From Microbacterium enclense (GTDB lineage Bacteria; Actinomycetota; Actinomycetes; Actinomycetales; Microbacteriaceae): a stretch of DNA of 64,000 bases. Every line of letters begins with the position of its first letter. The stretch's first letter is position 1. The DNA lies in the NCBI RefSeq assembly GCF_001456955.1, contig NZ_KQ758468.1, forward strand, positions 310,001-374,000, given 5' to 3'. The notes beneath the pieces are model-generated. The model saw only the letters and a list, made by a program, of their open reading frames with translations, was not told where the DNA came from and searched no databases. This document shows positions 10,384-19,408 of this stretch, piece after piece. A program made the position numbers and the translations under genes.

Positions 10384-10805
10384 CACGCCCACCCCAGTTC
10401 GTGCAACCGGTCGTCGTCGATGCCGTAGAAATGGGCGATCTCGTGCACGAGGGTGGTGTGGATCTCGTCGCGGAGCTCGTCCTCATCGGCGCAGGCGGCG
10501 AGATGGGGCTCGCGGTAGACGATGATGCGGTCGGGCAGCTCGCCGACGCCGTACCGGTCGCGCTCGGTCAGCGCCCACCCGTCGTAGAGGCCCAGCAGAT
10601 CGAGGGAGCCGTCTTCGGGCCGATCCTCGACGACGAACACGACGTTGTCGAGCCCGTCGATCATGTCGTCGGGGAGCTGATCGAGTTCGTCGACGACGAG
10701 CCGCTCGAACGCCTCGTGGTCGAGCACGAACGGGCTGTCGGCGTGTTGCACGCGGGCCTCCCGAAGTGTGAGAAACGGATGACGTCGGCGGGACGTGGCA
10801 TCCAT
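10383..10805 (-). CDS. zinicin-like metallopeptidase
   Basis: A 140-residue protein of the possible-zinc-metallopeptidase family (PF06262 type). The zinc-binding motif HEIAHFYGID is near the C-terminus, with an acidic N-terminal half (LVVDELDQLPDDM). It is the first gene of the run metallopeptidase-clpS-DUF2017 with one-base and four-base overlaps, so it is cotranscribed with the N-degron adaptor. A natural substrate is not known for the family. Confidence 0.82.
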   Translation of the reverse strand: MDATSRRRHPFLTLREARVQHADSPFVLDHEAFERLVVDELDQLPDDMIDGLDNVVFVVEDRPEDGSLDLLGLYDGWALTERDRYGVGELPDRIIVYREPHLAACADEDELRDEIHTTLVHEIAHFYGIDDDRLHELGWA

Positions 10806-10846
10806 CGTCGATTCTACGGGCCGGGCACCGCCGCGCGCCGGGAACG

Positions 10847-10881
10847 CGAGAGCCCGGCGGATCGTCTCCGCCGGGCTCTCG
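10847..10881 (-). terminator. hairpin terminator downstream of tRNA-His
   Basis: CGAGAGCCCGGCGGA (10847-10861) and TCCGCCGGGCTCTCG (10867-10881) form a perfect 15-bp stem with a 5-nt loop, ten bases past the tRNA 3' end. Confidence 0.8.
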
Positions 10882-10890
10882 TCTAGGTAC

Positions 10891-10967
10891 TGGGGTGGCT
10901 AACGGGACTTGAACCCGCGACCCCCGCGACCACAACGCGGTGCTCTACCAACTGAGCTATAGCCACC
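10891..10967 (-). tRNA. tRNA-His (GTG)
   Basis: Read on the minus strand it folds as a cloverleaf with acceptor GTGGCTA/TAGCCAC, anticodon loop TTGTGGT (anticodon GUG) and the T-loop TTCAAGT. The extra 5' G (G-1 opposite discriminator C73) that histidyl-tRNA synthetase requires is encoded at 10967, and CCA is encoded at 10891-10893. Confidence 0.95.
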
Positions 10968-11002
10968 ATGTGTCTGCCGCAGCAGACAACTGAACGATTA
11001 TG

Positions 11003-11629
11003 TCACACGTCCAGCGCGAACGACGACACGGCCGCCGTCGAGACGGCCTTTGCCTCGTCGCTCGTGGGCCCGGGTTGCGGCACGAAGACCGCGGCGCGGT
11101 AGTAGGCGAGTTCGCGGATGGACTCGCGGATGTCGGCGAGCGCTCGGTGGCCACCGTGCTTCGTCGGCGCCTGGAAGTAGGCGCGCGGGTACCAGCGGCG
11201 CGAGAGCTCTTTGATGCTCGAAACGTCGACGTTGCGGTAGTGGAGCCACCGATCGACGCGCGGCATGTACTTCGCGAGGAACATGCGGTCGGTGCCGATG
11301 GTGTTGCCGGCGAGGGGGGCTTTCCCCTCGACCGGCGCGAAGCGCTGGATGTACTCGAGGGCCTGGAACTCGGCATCCGCGAGGCTGACGCCGTTCGGGA
11401 TCTCGTCGAGCAGGCCGGACGAACGGTGCATCTCGGTCACGAACTCGCCCATGTTCGCCAGCGCGGAGTCGTCGGGCTTGATGACGATCTGGAACCCGGG
11501 GTCGAGGACGTTCAACTCGAAGTCGGTGATGACGACGGCGATCTCGACGAGTTCGTCGACCGCGAGGTCGAGGCCCGTCATCTCGCAATCGATCCAGACG
11601 AGCCGGTCGTTCTCGGAGGCGTTTACCAT
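11003..11629 (-). CDS. orn: oligoribonuclease
   Basis: A 208-residue DEDDh 3'-5' exonuclease that degrades two- to five-nucleotide RNAs, including pGpG, at the end of RNA decay. The first acidic pair is in WIDCEMTGLD, the second aspartate in GNTIGTDRMFL, and the final His/Asp in HRALADIRESI. ATG 11629 is preceded by AGGA at good spacing. It lies between two tRNA genes on the same strand. Confidence 0.95.
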   Translation of the reverse strand: MVNASENDRLVWIDCEMTGLDLAVDELVEIAVVITDFELNVLDPGFQIVIKPDDSALANMGEFVTEMHRSSGLLDEIPNGVSLADAEFQALEYIQRFAPVEGKAPLAGNTIGTDRMFLAKYMPRVDRWLHYRNVDVSSIKELSRRWYPRAYFQAPTKHGGHRALADIRESIRELAYYRAAVFVPQPGPTSDEAKAVSTAAVSSFALDV

Positions 11630-11664
11630 CCCCACATCCTACTGAGGGGCTCCGACATCGGATC

Positions 11665-11740
11665 TGGTCCCCCAGACACGATTCGAACGTGTGACCGGCG
11701 GATTAGAAGGCCGCTGCTCTATCCACTGAGCTACTGGGGG
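11665..11740 (-). tRNA. tRNA-Arg (TCT)
   Basis: The minus strand folds with acceptor CCCCCAG/CTGGGGG, anticodon loop CTTCTAA (anticodon UCU) and T-loop TTCGAAT. The discriminator is A, and CCA is encoded at 11665-11667. Confidence 0.95.
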
Positions 11741-11842
11741 TCGTTCACAGGATATCGGTCGTCTCCCGCCGTCAGCACCAGCCCCTGGCGCGCCGATGCT
11801 CGCAGGCGTATCGTCCCGGCCAACGAGAGCAAAGGAGCACTC

Positions 11843-12052
11843 ATGTCTGACACCGTGACCAAGCGTCTCTGGGTGGCCTACGGACCCAACGGGGTCGTCG
11901 GAAAGATCCAGCAGGACGCAGAGGGCTACAGCGTCCACATGGCCGGCAAGGACGAGCGGTTGGGCGTATACCCGTCGATGGAGATCGCCAAGAACGCCGT
12001 CCACGCGCATCTCAAGCCCGGTAGCGACCGGCCGGAGTTCCGGGAGCACTGA
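11843..12052 (+). CDS. conserved small protein, unknown function
   Basis: A 69-residue basic protein with a predicted mixed beta/alpha fold (VTKRLWVAYGPNGVVGKIQQ, then a helix MEIAKNAVHAHL). A strong AAAGGAG ribosome-binding sequence seven bases before ATG 11843 supports real translation. There are no cysteines, membrane segments or catalytic motifs. The sequence pattern (WVAYGPNG ... YSVHMAGKDE) suggests a small stand-alone domain. I do not recognise a function. Confidence 0.7.
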   Translation: MSDTVTKRLWVAYGPNGVVGKIQQDAEGYSVHMAGKDERLGVYPSMEIAKNAVHAHLKPGSDRPEFREH

Positions 12053-12080
12053 CGCGGCCTTCGGCGCCTGACTCGAGGCG

Positions 12081-12280
12081 AGCACGGCGGCTCCGTTGGG
12101 AGCGCGTGCTTCGACCGTCGTGAAGAGACGGGTACGGCGGCTCCGTCGTGAGCGCCTGCCCCGCCCGTCGTATGCGGGCGGGCATGGCGGCTCCGCCGTT
12201 CATGCGCGCACCGTCCGTCGTCCACAGGCGGGCACGGCGGCTCCGCCGTTCGTGCGCGCCCCGCTCGTCGTGCGCCGGCC
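12081..12280. repeat. four-copy 50-bp tandem repeat
   Basis: A block ACGGCGGCTCCG (ATGGCGGCTCCG in the third copy) begins at 12084, 12134, 12184 and 12234, an exact 50-bp period. Each unit ends with a CCGTCGT or CTCGTCGT block. The third and fourth units are the most alike. It fills most of the 299-bp gap between two genes with convergent ends. Confidence 0.85.
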
Positions 12281-12351
12281 TCCCCGCCCACCCCGGGAGG
12301 TATGCGGGTGGGCGGGGATGCCGTCGGCGCGCCCGGGCCACAGGCGCCGCC

Positions 12352-12960
12352 TCACACGCGCGCGAGTCGACGTGCGCGCGGTGCGGGTTTTGTGAAAGCG
12401 AGCATCGGCATCGCGACGTGGACGAGCGGTCCGATGCCGAGGGCGAAGACGACCGTGCCCACGCCGACCGTCCCGCCGAGAAGCCAGCCGAGCACGAGCA
12501 CCGACCCTTCGACGAGCAGGCGACACGCCCAGATGGGCCAGCCGAAGCGGCCGTGCAACCCCGTCATCAAGCCGTCGCGAGGCCCCGGACCGAATTTCGC
12601 GCCGATGTAAAGACCGGATGCCACGGCGACGAGCACGACGCCCGACACCAGGAGCAGCGCCTGGAGCCAGAGCTGGTCGGGGTGGGGGAGCACGCCGAGG
12701 GCGATCTGCATGCTCGTGCCGACCAGCAGGATGTTGGCGATCGTGCCGAGGCCGGGCTTTTGACGAAGCGGAATCCAGAGCAGGAGCACGGCGAGGCCGA
12801 CGATGTTGGTGATCCACCCGATTCCCACGCCCGTGACGCGCGAGAGACCTTGGGCGAAGACCGTCCAGGGGTCGACGCCGAGACCGGCCGCCACGGTCAG
12901 CGCGCAGCCGACGCCGTAGAGCGCGAGTCCGACGACGAGGCGAGTAATCCGGGAGAGCAT
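12352..12960 (-). CDS. YczE/YitT-type integral membrane protein
   Basis: A protein of about 202 residues with five to six membrane helices and the family-typical loops GLGVDPWTVFAQGL, NIVGLAVLLL and IGAKFGPGPRDGLMTGL. In Bacillus subtilis YczE affects surfactin-type antibiotic production by an unknown mechanism; a transport role is guessed for the family. ATG 12960 is preferred to an in-frame TTG at 12972 because the operator palindrome (12967-12986) covers the latter. It is divergent from a MocR-type regulator, the same pairing as yczE/yczR in Bacillus and relatives. Confidence 0.8.
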   Translation of the reverse strand: MLSRITRLVVGLALYGVGCALTVAAGLGVDPWTVFAQGLSRVTGVGIGWITNIVGLAVLLLWIPLRQKPGLGTIANILLVGTSMQIALGVLPHPDQLWLQALLLVSGVVLVAVASGLYIGAKFGPGPRDGLMTGLHGRFGWPIWACRLLVEGSVLVLGWLLGGTVGVGTVVFALGIGPLVHVAMPMLAFTKPAPRARRLARV

Positions 12961-12966
12961 GAAGGA

Positions 12967-12986
12967 ATCCAATCACCGGATTGGAT
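12967..12986. promoter_or_regulatory. palindromic operator between yczE-like and mocR-like genes
   Basis: ATCCAATC (12967-12974) and GATTGGAT (12979-12986) are perfect inverted repeats with a 4-nt spacer. A further half-site, CCAATTC, lies at 13000-13006. The region sits between divergent starts 61 bp apart and is the likely binding site of the regulator encoded at 13022. Confidence 0.7.
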
Positions 12987-13009
12987 ATTTGCAAGGATGC
13001 CAATTCGGC

Positions 13010-13015
13010 TAACGT
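13010..13015 (+). promoter_or_regulatory. -10 promoter element of the MocR-like gene, leaderless
   Basis: TAACGT ends 6 nt before ATG 13022. The operator palindrome and half-site lie just upstream, where they would overlap the -35 region. Confidence 0.5.
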
Positions 13016-13021
13016 GGCCCC

Positions 13022-14440
13022 ATGGATTCGCGCATCTCCGCCCGTGCCCTGGCCTCCGCCCTCGGCGGGTGGCGGGGGAGCGGGCCCGCCTACGAGGCCC
13101 TCGCCGACGGCGTGCGACTCCTCTGCCTCGACAACCGTCTCGCGCCCTCGACGGCCCTGCCCGCCGAGCGCGAGCTCGCGGCGGCGCTGGGGTTGAGCCG
13201 TACCACCGTGGCCGCGGCCTACCGCAGCCTGCGCGACACCCGCCACATCGAGAGCCTGCGCGGCAGCGGCAGCGTGACGCTGCCACTGCGCCGCAATGAC
13301 CCCGGCAGTCTGGACGGTGCCGGGGTGTCTATCGACCTGCAGCAGGCGAGTCCGGCCGCGTGGCCGGGATTGCCGGCGGTCGTCGCGGAGGCGATGCAGG
13401 ACGCACCAGCGCTGGTCGCACGCATCGGCTACGACGTCGTCGGCGACCCGACCCTGCGCTCCGTGATCGCCACGCACTACACCTCGCGCGGTCTGCCCAC
13501 GTCGCCGGAGCAGATCCTGGTCACGACCGGGGCGCAGAGTGCCATCCACCTCATCGCCTCGGTGTTGTTGAGCCGCGCCGATCGCGTGATGCTCGAAACG
13601 CCCACCTACCCGCACGCCGCCGACGCCTTCCGCCGCGTGGGCGCACGCCTGGTCGGCGTGCCTGTCGATGCGGCGGCCGGTTGGGACCTCGAGCGCGCCG
13701 CGCAGAGCTTCGCCCGCGCGCTGCCCACCCTCGCGTACCTCATGCCCGACTTCCACAACCCGACCGGTCGCACGATGTCGTCTGAGGAGGCGTCGGCGTT
13801 CGTCTCGGCGGCGCAGACGGCGGGGACGCTCCTCGTGCTCGACGAGACCACGGCGCAGCTCGACATCGACCGGGCGTCGGGGCCGGCGCCGTTTCCCGAC
13901 GATGAGCGCATCATCCGCGTGGCCTCGCTGGGCAAGACGGTGTGGGGCGGTCTGCGGGTCGGGTGGGTGCGCGCGGCTCCCGACATCGTGCGGCGTCTGG
14001 CCAGCGGCCGTCCGGTGCACGACCTCGGCACGCCGGAGATCGAACAGGCGATCGCAACGCGTCTCGTGCCGCGGCTCGACGAGATTTCCCGCCAGCGCGG
14101 CGACCTGCTGCGCGAGGGACGCGACGCTCTGGTGACGGCGCTGCGTGGCACGCTGCCCGGCTGGCAGGTCCCCGACGTCGATGGCGGGGTGTCGCTCTGG
14201 GTGGGTCTGGGCGAACCCCTGAGCACCCCCCTTGTCATGAACGCCCGTGCGCGTGGGTTGGCGCTGTCGGCGGGTTCGCGTTTCGCGGTCGAAGGGGGTC
14301 ACGATCGGCGCCTGCGCGTTCCGTTCACCGCGCCGCCGGCGACGCTCGAACGAGCCGTCGAGGTGCTGCGCCATGCCTGGGATGACGTGCGAGGGGGACG
14401 CACGACTCCCGCGCGTGAGGATTTCGCCACCGTGGTCTGA
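13022..14440 (+). CDS. MocR-family (GntR/aminotransferase fusion) regulator, YczR-like
   Basis: A 472-residue fusion of an N-terminal winged helix (about 1-85; AERELAAALGLSRTTVAAAYRSL is the recognition region) and a PLP-dependent fold-type I aminotransferase-like domain. The PLP-binding lysine is in SLGKTVWGGLRVGW near residue 305, and the aspartate and asparagine ligands lie in LMPDFHNPTGRTM and LVLDETTAQLD. Proteins of this kind sense PLP or an amino compound. Divergent placement from the YczE-like membrane protein, with a palindrome between, implies it controls that gene and itself. It could alternatively be annotated PdxR, but no pdx genes are nearby. Confidence 0.88.
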   Translation: MDSRISARALASALGGWRGSGPAYEALADGVRLLCLDNRLAPSTALPAERELAAALGLSRTTVAAAYRSLRDTRHIESLRGSGSVTLPLRRNDPGSLDGAGVSIDLQQASPAAWPGLPAVVAEAMQDAPALVARIGYDVVGDPTLRSVIATHYTSRGLPTSPEQILVTTGAQSAIHLIASVLLSRADRVMLETPTYPHAADAFRRVGARLVGVPVDAAAGWDLERAAQSFARALPTLAYLMPDFHNPTGRTMSSEEASAFVSAAQTAGTLLVLDETTAQLDIDRASGPAPFPDDERIIRVASLGKTVWGGLRVGWVRAAPDIVRRLASGRPVHDLGTPEIEQAIATRLVPRLDEISRQRGDLLREGRDALVTALRGTLPGWQVPDVDGGVSLWVGLGEPLSTPLVMNARARGLALSAGSRFAVEGGHDRRLRVPFTAPPATLERAVEVLRHAWDDVRGGRTTPAREDFATVV

Positions 14441-14460
14441 CCCTCGCCCCCGTCGATCGC

Positions 14461-14718
14461 TCACCGCGCGTAGCGCAGGCATTCGAGGGCATCGTTCGAC
14501 GACCAGAACTCGCCGAGGCGACGGAACCGACCGGATGCCGCGTGGAACCGCTCGGCGGCGTACCGCCAGTCGCCGTCGGCCGCGATCGCGCGGACGTGGC
14601 CGACCACGATGCCCCTCGGGTCGGCGATGCGCCACAGACCGGCGGCGACATGGGTCGCCGCCCCCCACCCGGCCGGGCGCGGGGCCGGAGCGGGGTCGTT
14701 CCACAGTGCGGCGCTCAT
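14461..14718 (-). CDS. hypothetical protein, unknown function
   Basis: An 85-residue protein rich in Trp and aromatic residues (GWGAATHVAAGLWRIADPRGIVVGHVRAI), soluble, probably a small beta-rich domain. I do not recognise it. The start at ATG 14718 is a choice; ATG 14748 in the same frame would add ten residues and lies just before a GGAGG block. It ends 20 bp from the regulator on the opposite strand. Confidence 0.55.
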   Translation of the reverse strand: MSAALWNDPAPAPRPAGWGAATHVAAGLWRIADPRGIVVGHVRAIAADGDWRYAAERFHAASGRFRRLGEFWSSNDALECLRYAR

Positions 14719-14861
14719 GTCGTCGACGGTAGGACCAACCTCCGACATCGGGATCGACGCGGGTGCCGCCCCGTCCTCCCCACCGCGGGAGCGACCTCGG
14801 TTGTCCACCGAACCGCTCATTCGGGCAACGCGCGAGGGGGCTCCGAGGTCATCCTGAACGT

Positions 14862-14896
14862 GCTCCGGCATCCGTCGGGCACACGGATGCCGGAGC
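14862..14896. repeat. perfect 14-bp inverted repeat upstream of ssb
   Basis: GCTCCGGCATCCGT (14862-14875) pairs with ACGGATGCCGGAGC (14883-14896) around a 7-nt loop. It lies 26 bases before the ssb start in a divergent gap, so it is not a terminator of either neighbour as placed. The core is the GGCATCC/GGATGCC heptamer. Confidence 0.8.
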
Positions 14897-14921
14897 GTAC
14901 ATCACGTCGAGAGGACACATC

Positions 14922-15452
14922 ATGAGCGACCACATCACCCTCGTAGGCAACATCGTCGGGGATCTCGAGCAGCGGGCGACGCGCGGCGGCGGCTCCGTCG
15001 CCGCGTTCCGCCTCGCCGTCGGCGAGCGCAAGCTCGACCGGGAGCGCGGCGAATGGGTCGATGCGCACACCAACTACTACTCGATCTCGGTGTTCGGCGA
15101 GCTCGGCGCGAATGCGTTGCGGTCCCTGCACAAGGGCGAGCGCGTCGTCTTGAGCGGGCGACTCCGCCTTCGGGAATGGGAGACCGAGACCAAACGCGGG
15201 GTGAGCGCCGACGTCGTCGCGGATGCCATCGGACACGACCTGCGCTGGGGCACGACGCGATTCGAACGCACACCGAAGCCGAACGCGCAGGCGGGAACGG
15301 CCGGCGTCGGGGGTACCGGGAACGACGGCGCGCCGAGCGAGGCGGCCTGGTCGGTGCCGGGTGCATCTCCGGAGCCGGCGGGTGTCGTCGTCGGAGTCGG
15401 TGCCGGTTCGGGCGCAGAAGCCGTCTCACCCGGTGACGAGACACCGTTCTGA
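14922..15452 (+). CDS. ssb: single-stranded DNA-binding protein
   Basis: A 176-residue SSB that coats single-stranded DNA. The OB fold spans about 1-110 (ITLVGNIVGDLEQRAT; FGELGANALRSLHKGERV; LRLREWETETKRG), followed by a flexible Gly/Ala/Pro linker and the acidic protein-interaction tip ending DETPF. ATG 14922 is preceded by GAGAGGA. The fold departs from the main replicative SSB in places and there is no neighbouring rpsF/rpsR/rplI, so this is probably an accessory SSB rather than the housekeeping copy. Confidence 0.88.
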   Translation: MSDHITLVGNIVGDLEQRATRGGGSVAAFRLAVGERKLDRERGEWVDAHTNYYSISVFGELGANALRSLHKGERVVLSGRLRLREWETETKRGVSADVVADAIGHDLRWGTTRFERTPKPNAQAGTAGVGGTGNDGAPSEAAWSVPGASPEPAGVVVGVGAGSGAEAVSPGDETPF

Positions 15453-15498
15453 TCAGCGAGCCGTGGGGCGGCCGATCGGGCGCGAGGCGGGGGTTCCG

Positions 15499-15504
15499 TA
15501 GACT
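15499..15504 (+). promoter_or_regulatory. -10 promoter element
   Basis: TAGACT ends 7 nt before ATG 15512, consistent with a leaderless or nearly leaderless transcript. Confidence 0.5.
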
Positions 15505-15511
15505 CGGACGC

Positions 15512-16000
15512 ATGTCTCGGTCCCTCGGTCGCCCCCTCGCCGCCCTGACCTTCGCGGCGATGCTCGCCCTCGCCGGGTGCACGGCCGAGCAGCCCGCGCC
15601 CGTTCCGACCGACGCCGCGTCATCCGCCTCGACCGACGCCGCGACACCGTCCGCGACGGCGGCGCCCGCGGCACTCGTTCCCGGCGGAAGCGCCTCCGAG
15701 AACCTGCCGTTCTTCGCCCAGGTCGTCTCGACGGTGTGGAGCGGCCCCGACCAGGTCGCCGGCCGCGCGTACATCGACGCCCTCACGGCGGCCGGTTTCG
15801 ACAAGGGGGCCATGCAGGTGACGCCCGACGAGTCGACCATCGGCAACGCGGCGGAGAGCATCGAGTTCTCGGTGCGCATCGGCGACGACTGTCTCGTGGG
15901 CCAGGTGGGGCCCTCCATCGGAGACCCCGTCACGGCGGCGCTCCCCGGCCTGTCATCGGGCGGCTGCCTGATCGGGCAGACGCGCTCCATCGACTGGTGA
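15512..16000 (+). CDS. secreted lipoprotein, unknown function
   Basis: A 162-residue lipoprotein: signal peptide with lipobox LALAGC at about 19-24, an Ala/Ser/Thr-rich linker, then a compact domain of about 100 residues with two cysteines (DDCLVG and GGCLIG) that probably form a disulfide outside the membrane. Microbacteriaceae carry similar small lipoproteins of unknown role. It has its own promoter and lies 56 bp upstream of ettA. Confidence 0.75.
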   Translation: MSRSLGRPLAALTFAAMLALAGCTAEQPAPVPTDAASSASTDAATPSATAAPAALVPGGSASENLPFFAQVVSTVWSGPDQVAGRAYIDALTAAGFDKGAMQVTPDESTIGNAAESIEFSVRIGDDCLVGQVGPSIGDPVTAALPGLSSGGCLIGQTRSIDW

Positions 16001-16056
16001 CAGCTCGCCGGCGCACGTCAGCCCCCGCGGCATGCCGCCCCTAGACTGGACGGGTT

Positions 16057-17728
<1,672 letters not shown>

Positions 17729-17736
<8 letters not shown>

Positions 17737-18268
17737 CACCTCCCCGTCGTCCGACTCGGGTCCGGTTCCGGCCGGACCCGAGCGGGTGCACGTTCCGATC
17801 CACCTGCGGTGGGGCGACCTCGACGCGCTCGGTCACGTCAACAACACCTCGATGCTGAAGCTGCTCGAAGAGGCGCGTCTGCGTGCGTTCTGGTTCAGCG
17901 ACGGCGAGGGCGAGCCTCTGCCCACCGCGGTCTTCGACATGGACGTGCTCGACAGCGGGGGCGATCGCGCCACGCTCATCGCGCACCAGGAGATCGAGTA
18001 CCTCCGCCCGGTTCCCTACAGCCAGCGTCCCCTCGACGTGCGCATGTGGATCGGGGCGATGGGCGGGTCGAGCGCCGACATCTGCTTCGAGGTCTTCAGC
18101 CCCGCGGGTGACTCCGCTCCGGTGCTGTACGCCCGCGCCACGGTCGTGGTCGTGCTCGTCGACACCGCCAGCGGACGACCGATCCGCTGGAACGAGCGCG
18201 AACGTTCAGCCTGGGCGCCCTACGTAGGCGACCCGATCCAGTACCGCCGACGTTCCGCTCGCGGCTGA
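17729..18268 (+). CDS. hotdog-fold acyl-CoA thioesterase
   Basis: A 179-residue hotdog protein of the YbgC/4-hydroxybenzoyl-CoA thioesterase type, which hydrolyses acyl-CoA. The catalytic region RWGDLDALGHVNNTSMLKLLEEAR contains the expected Asp and the HVNN motif. GTG 17729 overlaps the end of ettA by eight bases, so translation is coupled. The substrate is unknown; the family ranges from short to aromatic acyl-CoAs. Confidence 0.85.
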
Positions 18269-18329
18269 CCCGCGCGGGATGCCGCGGGGGTGGGCCGCGC
18301 GTTCGGGCGTCGTCAGGGTGGCATCCGTT

Positions 18330-18406
18330 CCCGTCGAGAAACGCGGTCGGCGGGAAGAAACGCTTCGTCGTCCCATTTCTTCGTGCGGATCGCGTTTCTC
18401 GACGGG
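18330..18406. repeat. 77-bp nested palindrome between convergent thioesterase genes
   Basis: CCCGTCGAGAAACGCG (18330-18345) and CGCGTTTCTCGACGGG (18391-18406) are perfect 16-bp inverted repeats. A second inverted pair, GGGAAGAAACG against CATTTCTTCG, lies inside, so each arm carries two AGAAACG-type boxes about 18 bp apart. It could act as a bidirectional terminator but is longer than one needs. Confidence 0.8.
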
Positions 18407-18486
18407 GATGCGGTGGCGCGCGACGTGACCGACGGTTTCACGCCGAGCTCGATCTCACTCGCTCGGCGCGACGGCGGCATCCGGAG

Positions 18487-19356
18487 TCAGTCGCGCGGGA
18501 CGCGCACCATGACCTCCTGCGCGACGCTGGCGACGAGCACGCCGTCGCGCGTGTAGATGCGTCCGGTCGACAGGCCTCGGCCGCCGCGTGCGGTGGGCGA
18601 CTCCTGCACGTAGAGCAGCCACTCGTCCACGCGCCCGGGTCGGTGCCACCACATCGCGTGGTCGAGGCTCGCGACCTTCAGGCCCAGGGTGTTCCAGGCC
18701 ACGCCGTGCGCGCGCAGGATCGACTCCTGGATCGTCAGATCGCTGAGGTACGCCAGCGCGGCACGATGCACCGCAGGGTCGTCGGGGAGGGCCCGGCGCG
18801 TGCGCATCCACACGGCCTGACGCGGTACGTGGGGTCCCTCGACCGACGTATACAACGGCGACGGCACGTGCAGCACGTCGACCGGCCGCTCCGAGAACAT
18901 GCGGCGACTCAGCGGGTGCAGACCCTCGATGTCGAACGCGGGCAGGTCTTCGGGCTGCGGGATGCCGTCGGGCATGGGCTCCGCGTGCTCGAGGCCCGGG
19001 TCTTCGTCTTGGAACGACGCGATCATCGAGAAGATCGGCACGCCCGCCTGATACGCCTGCGTGCGTCGCGTCGAGAACGAGCGGCCGTCGTGGATGCGGT
19101 CCACCGAGAACGTGATGCCGTCGGCCGGGTCACCCGGACGCAGGAAGTACCCGTGCATCGAGTGCACCGTGCGCTCGGGAGAGAGCGTGCGCGAGGCTGC
19201 GACGATCGATTGCGCGAGCACCTGCCCGCCGTAGACGCGGCCGAAGGGCATGGGCTGCGACACCCCGGTGAAGATGTCCTCGGTGGTGCGGGCTCCGGCA
19301 TCGCGGAGGTCGAGCACGGCGAGCAACGACGCCACGGGATCGAGGGCGTCGGTCAC
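18487..19356 (-). CDS. tesB: acyl-CoA thioesterase II (TesB-like)
   Basis: A 289-residue double-hotdog thioesterase. The N-terminal half includes VYGGQVLAQSIVAASRT and MHGYFLRPGD; the C-terminal half includes LTIQESILRAHG and SLDHAMWWHRPGRVDEWLLY, with the catalytic Asp (LDHAMWWH) typical of TesB, and a final GRIYTRDGVLVASVAQEV. The GTG start at 19356 has a GGAG box seven bases upstream and gives the normal family length. It is convergent with the other thioesterase gene. It probably hydrolyses medium- or long-chain acyl-CoA in the cytoplasm. Confidence 0.92.
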   Translation of the reverse strand: MTDALDPVASLLAVLDLRDAGARTTEDIFTGVSQPMPFGRVYGGQVLAQSIVAASRTLSPERTVHSMHGYFLRPGDPADGITFSVDRIHDGRSFSTRRTQAYQAGVPIFSMIASFQDEDPGLEHAEPMPDGIPQPEDLPAFDIEGLHPLSRRMFSERPVDVLHVPSPLYTSVEGPHVPRQAVWMRTRRALPDDPAVHRAALAYLSDLTIQESILRAHGVAWNTLGLKVASLDHAMWWHRPGRVDEWLLYVQESPTARGGRGLSTGRIYTRDGVLVASVAQEVMVRVPRD

Positions 19357-19395
19357 GCTGACTCCGTTCCGGTACGGCGGGTCCGCACCGCTTGG

Positions 19396-19401
19396 TAGTT
19401 T
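19396..19401 (+). promoter_or_regulatory. -10 promoter element, leaderless
   Basis: TAGTTT ends 7 nt before the GTG at 19409. Confidence 0.45.
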
Positions 19402-19408
19402 AGGGCGG

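Noticed and set aside
12200-14704. 834-codon open frame on the minus strand
   Set aside because: It is antisense to the MocR-like gene and runs through the yczE region; its residues are the Arg/Pro/Ala-rich pattern of a shadow frame in high-G+C DNA.
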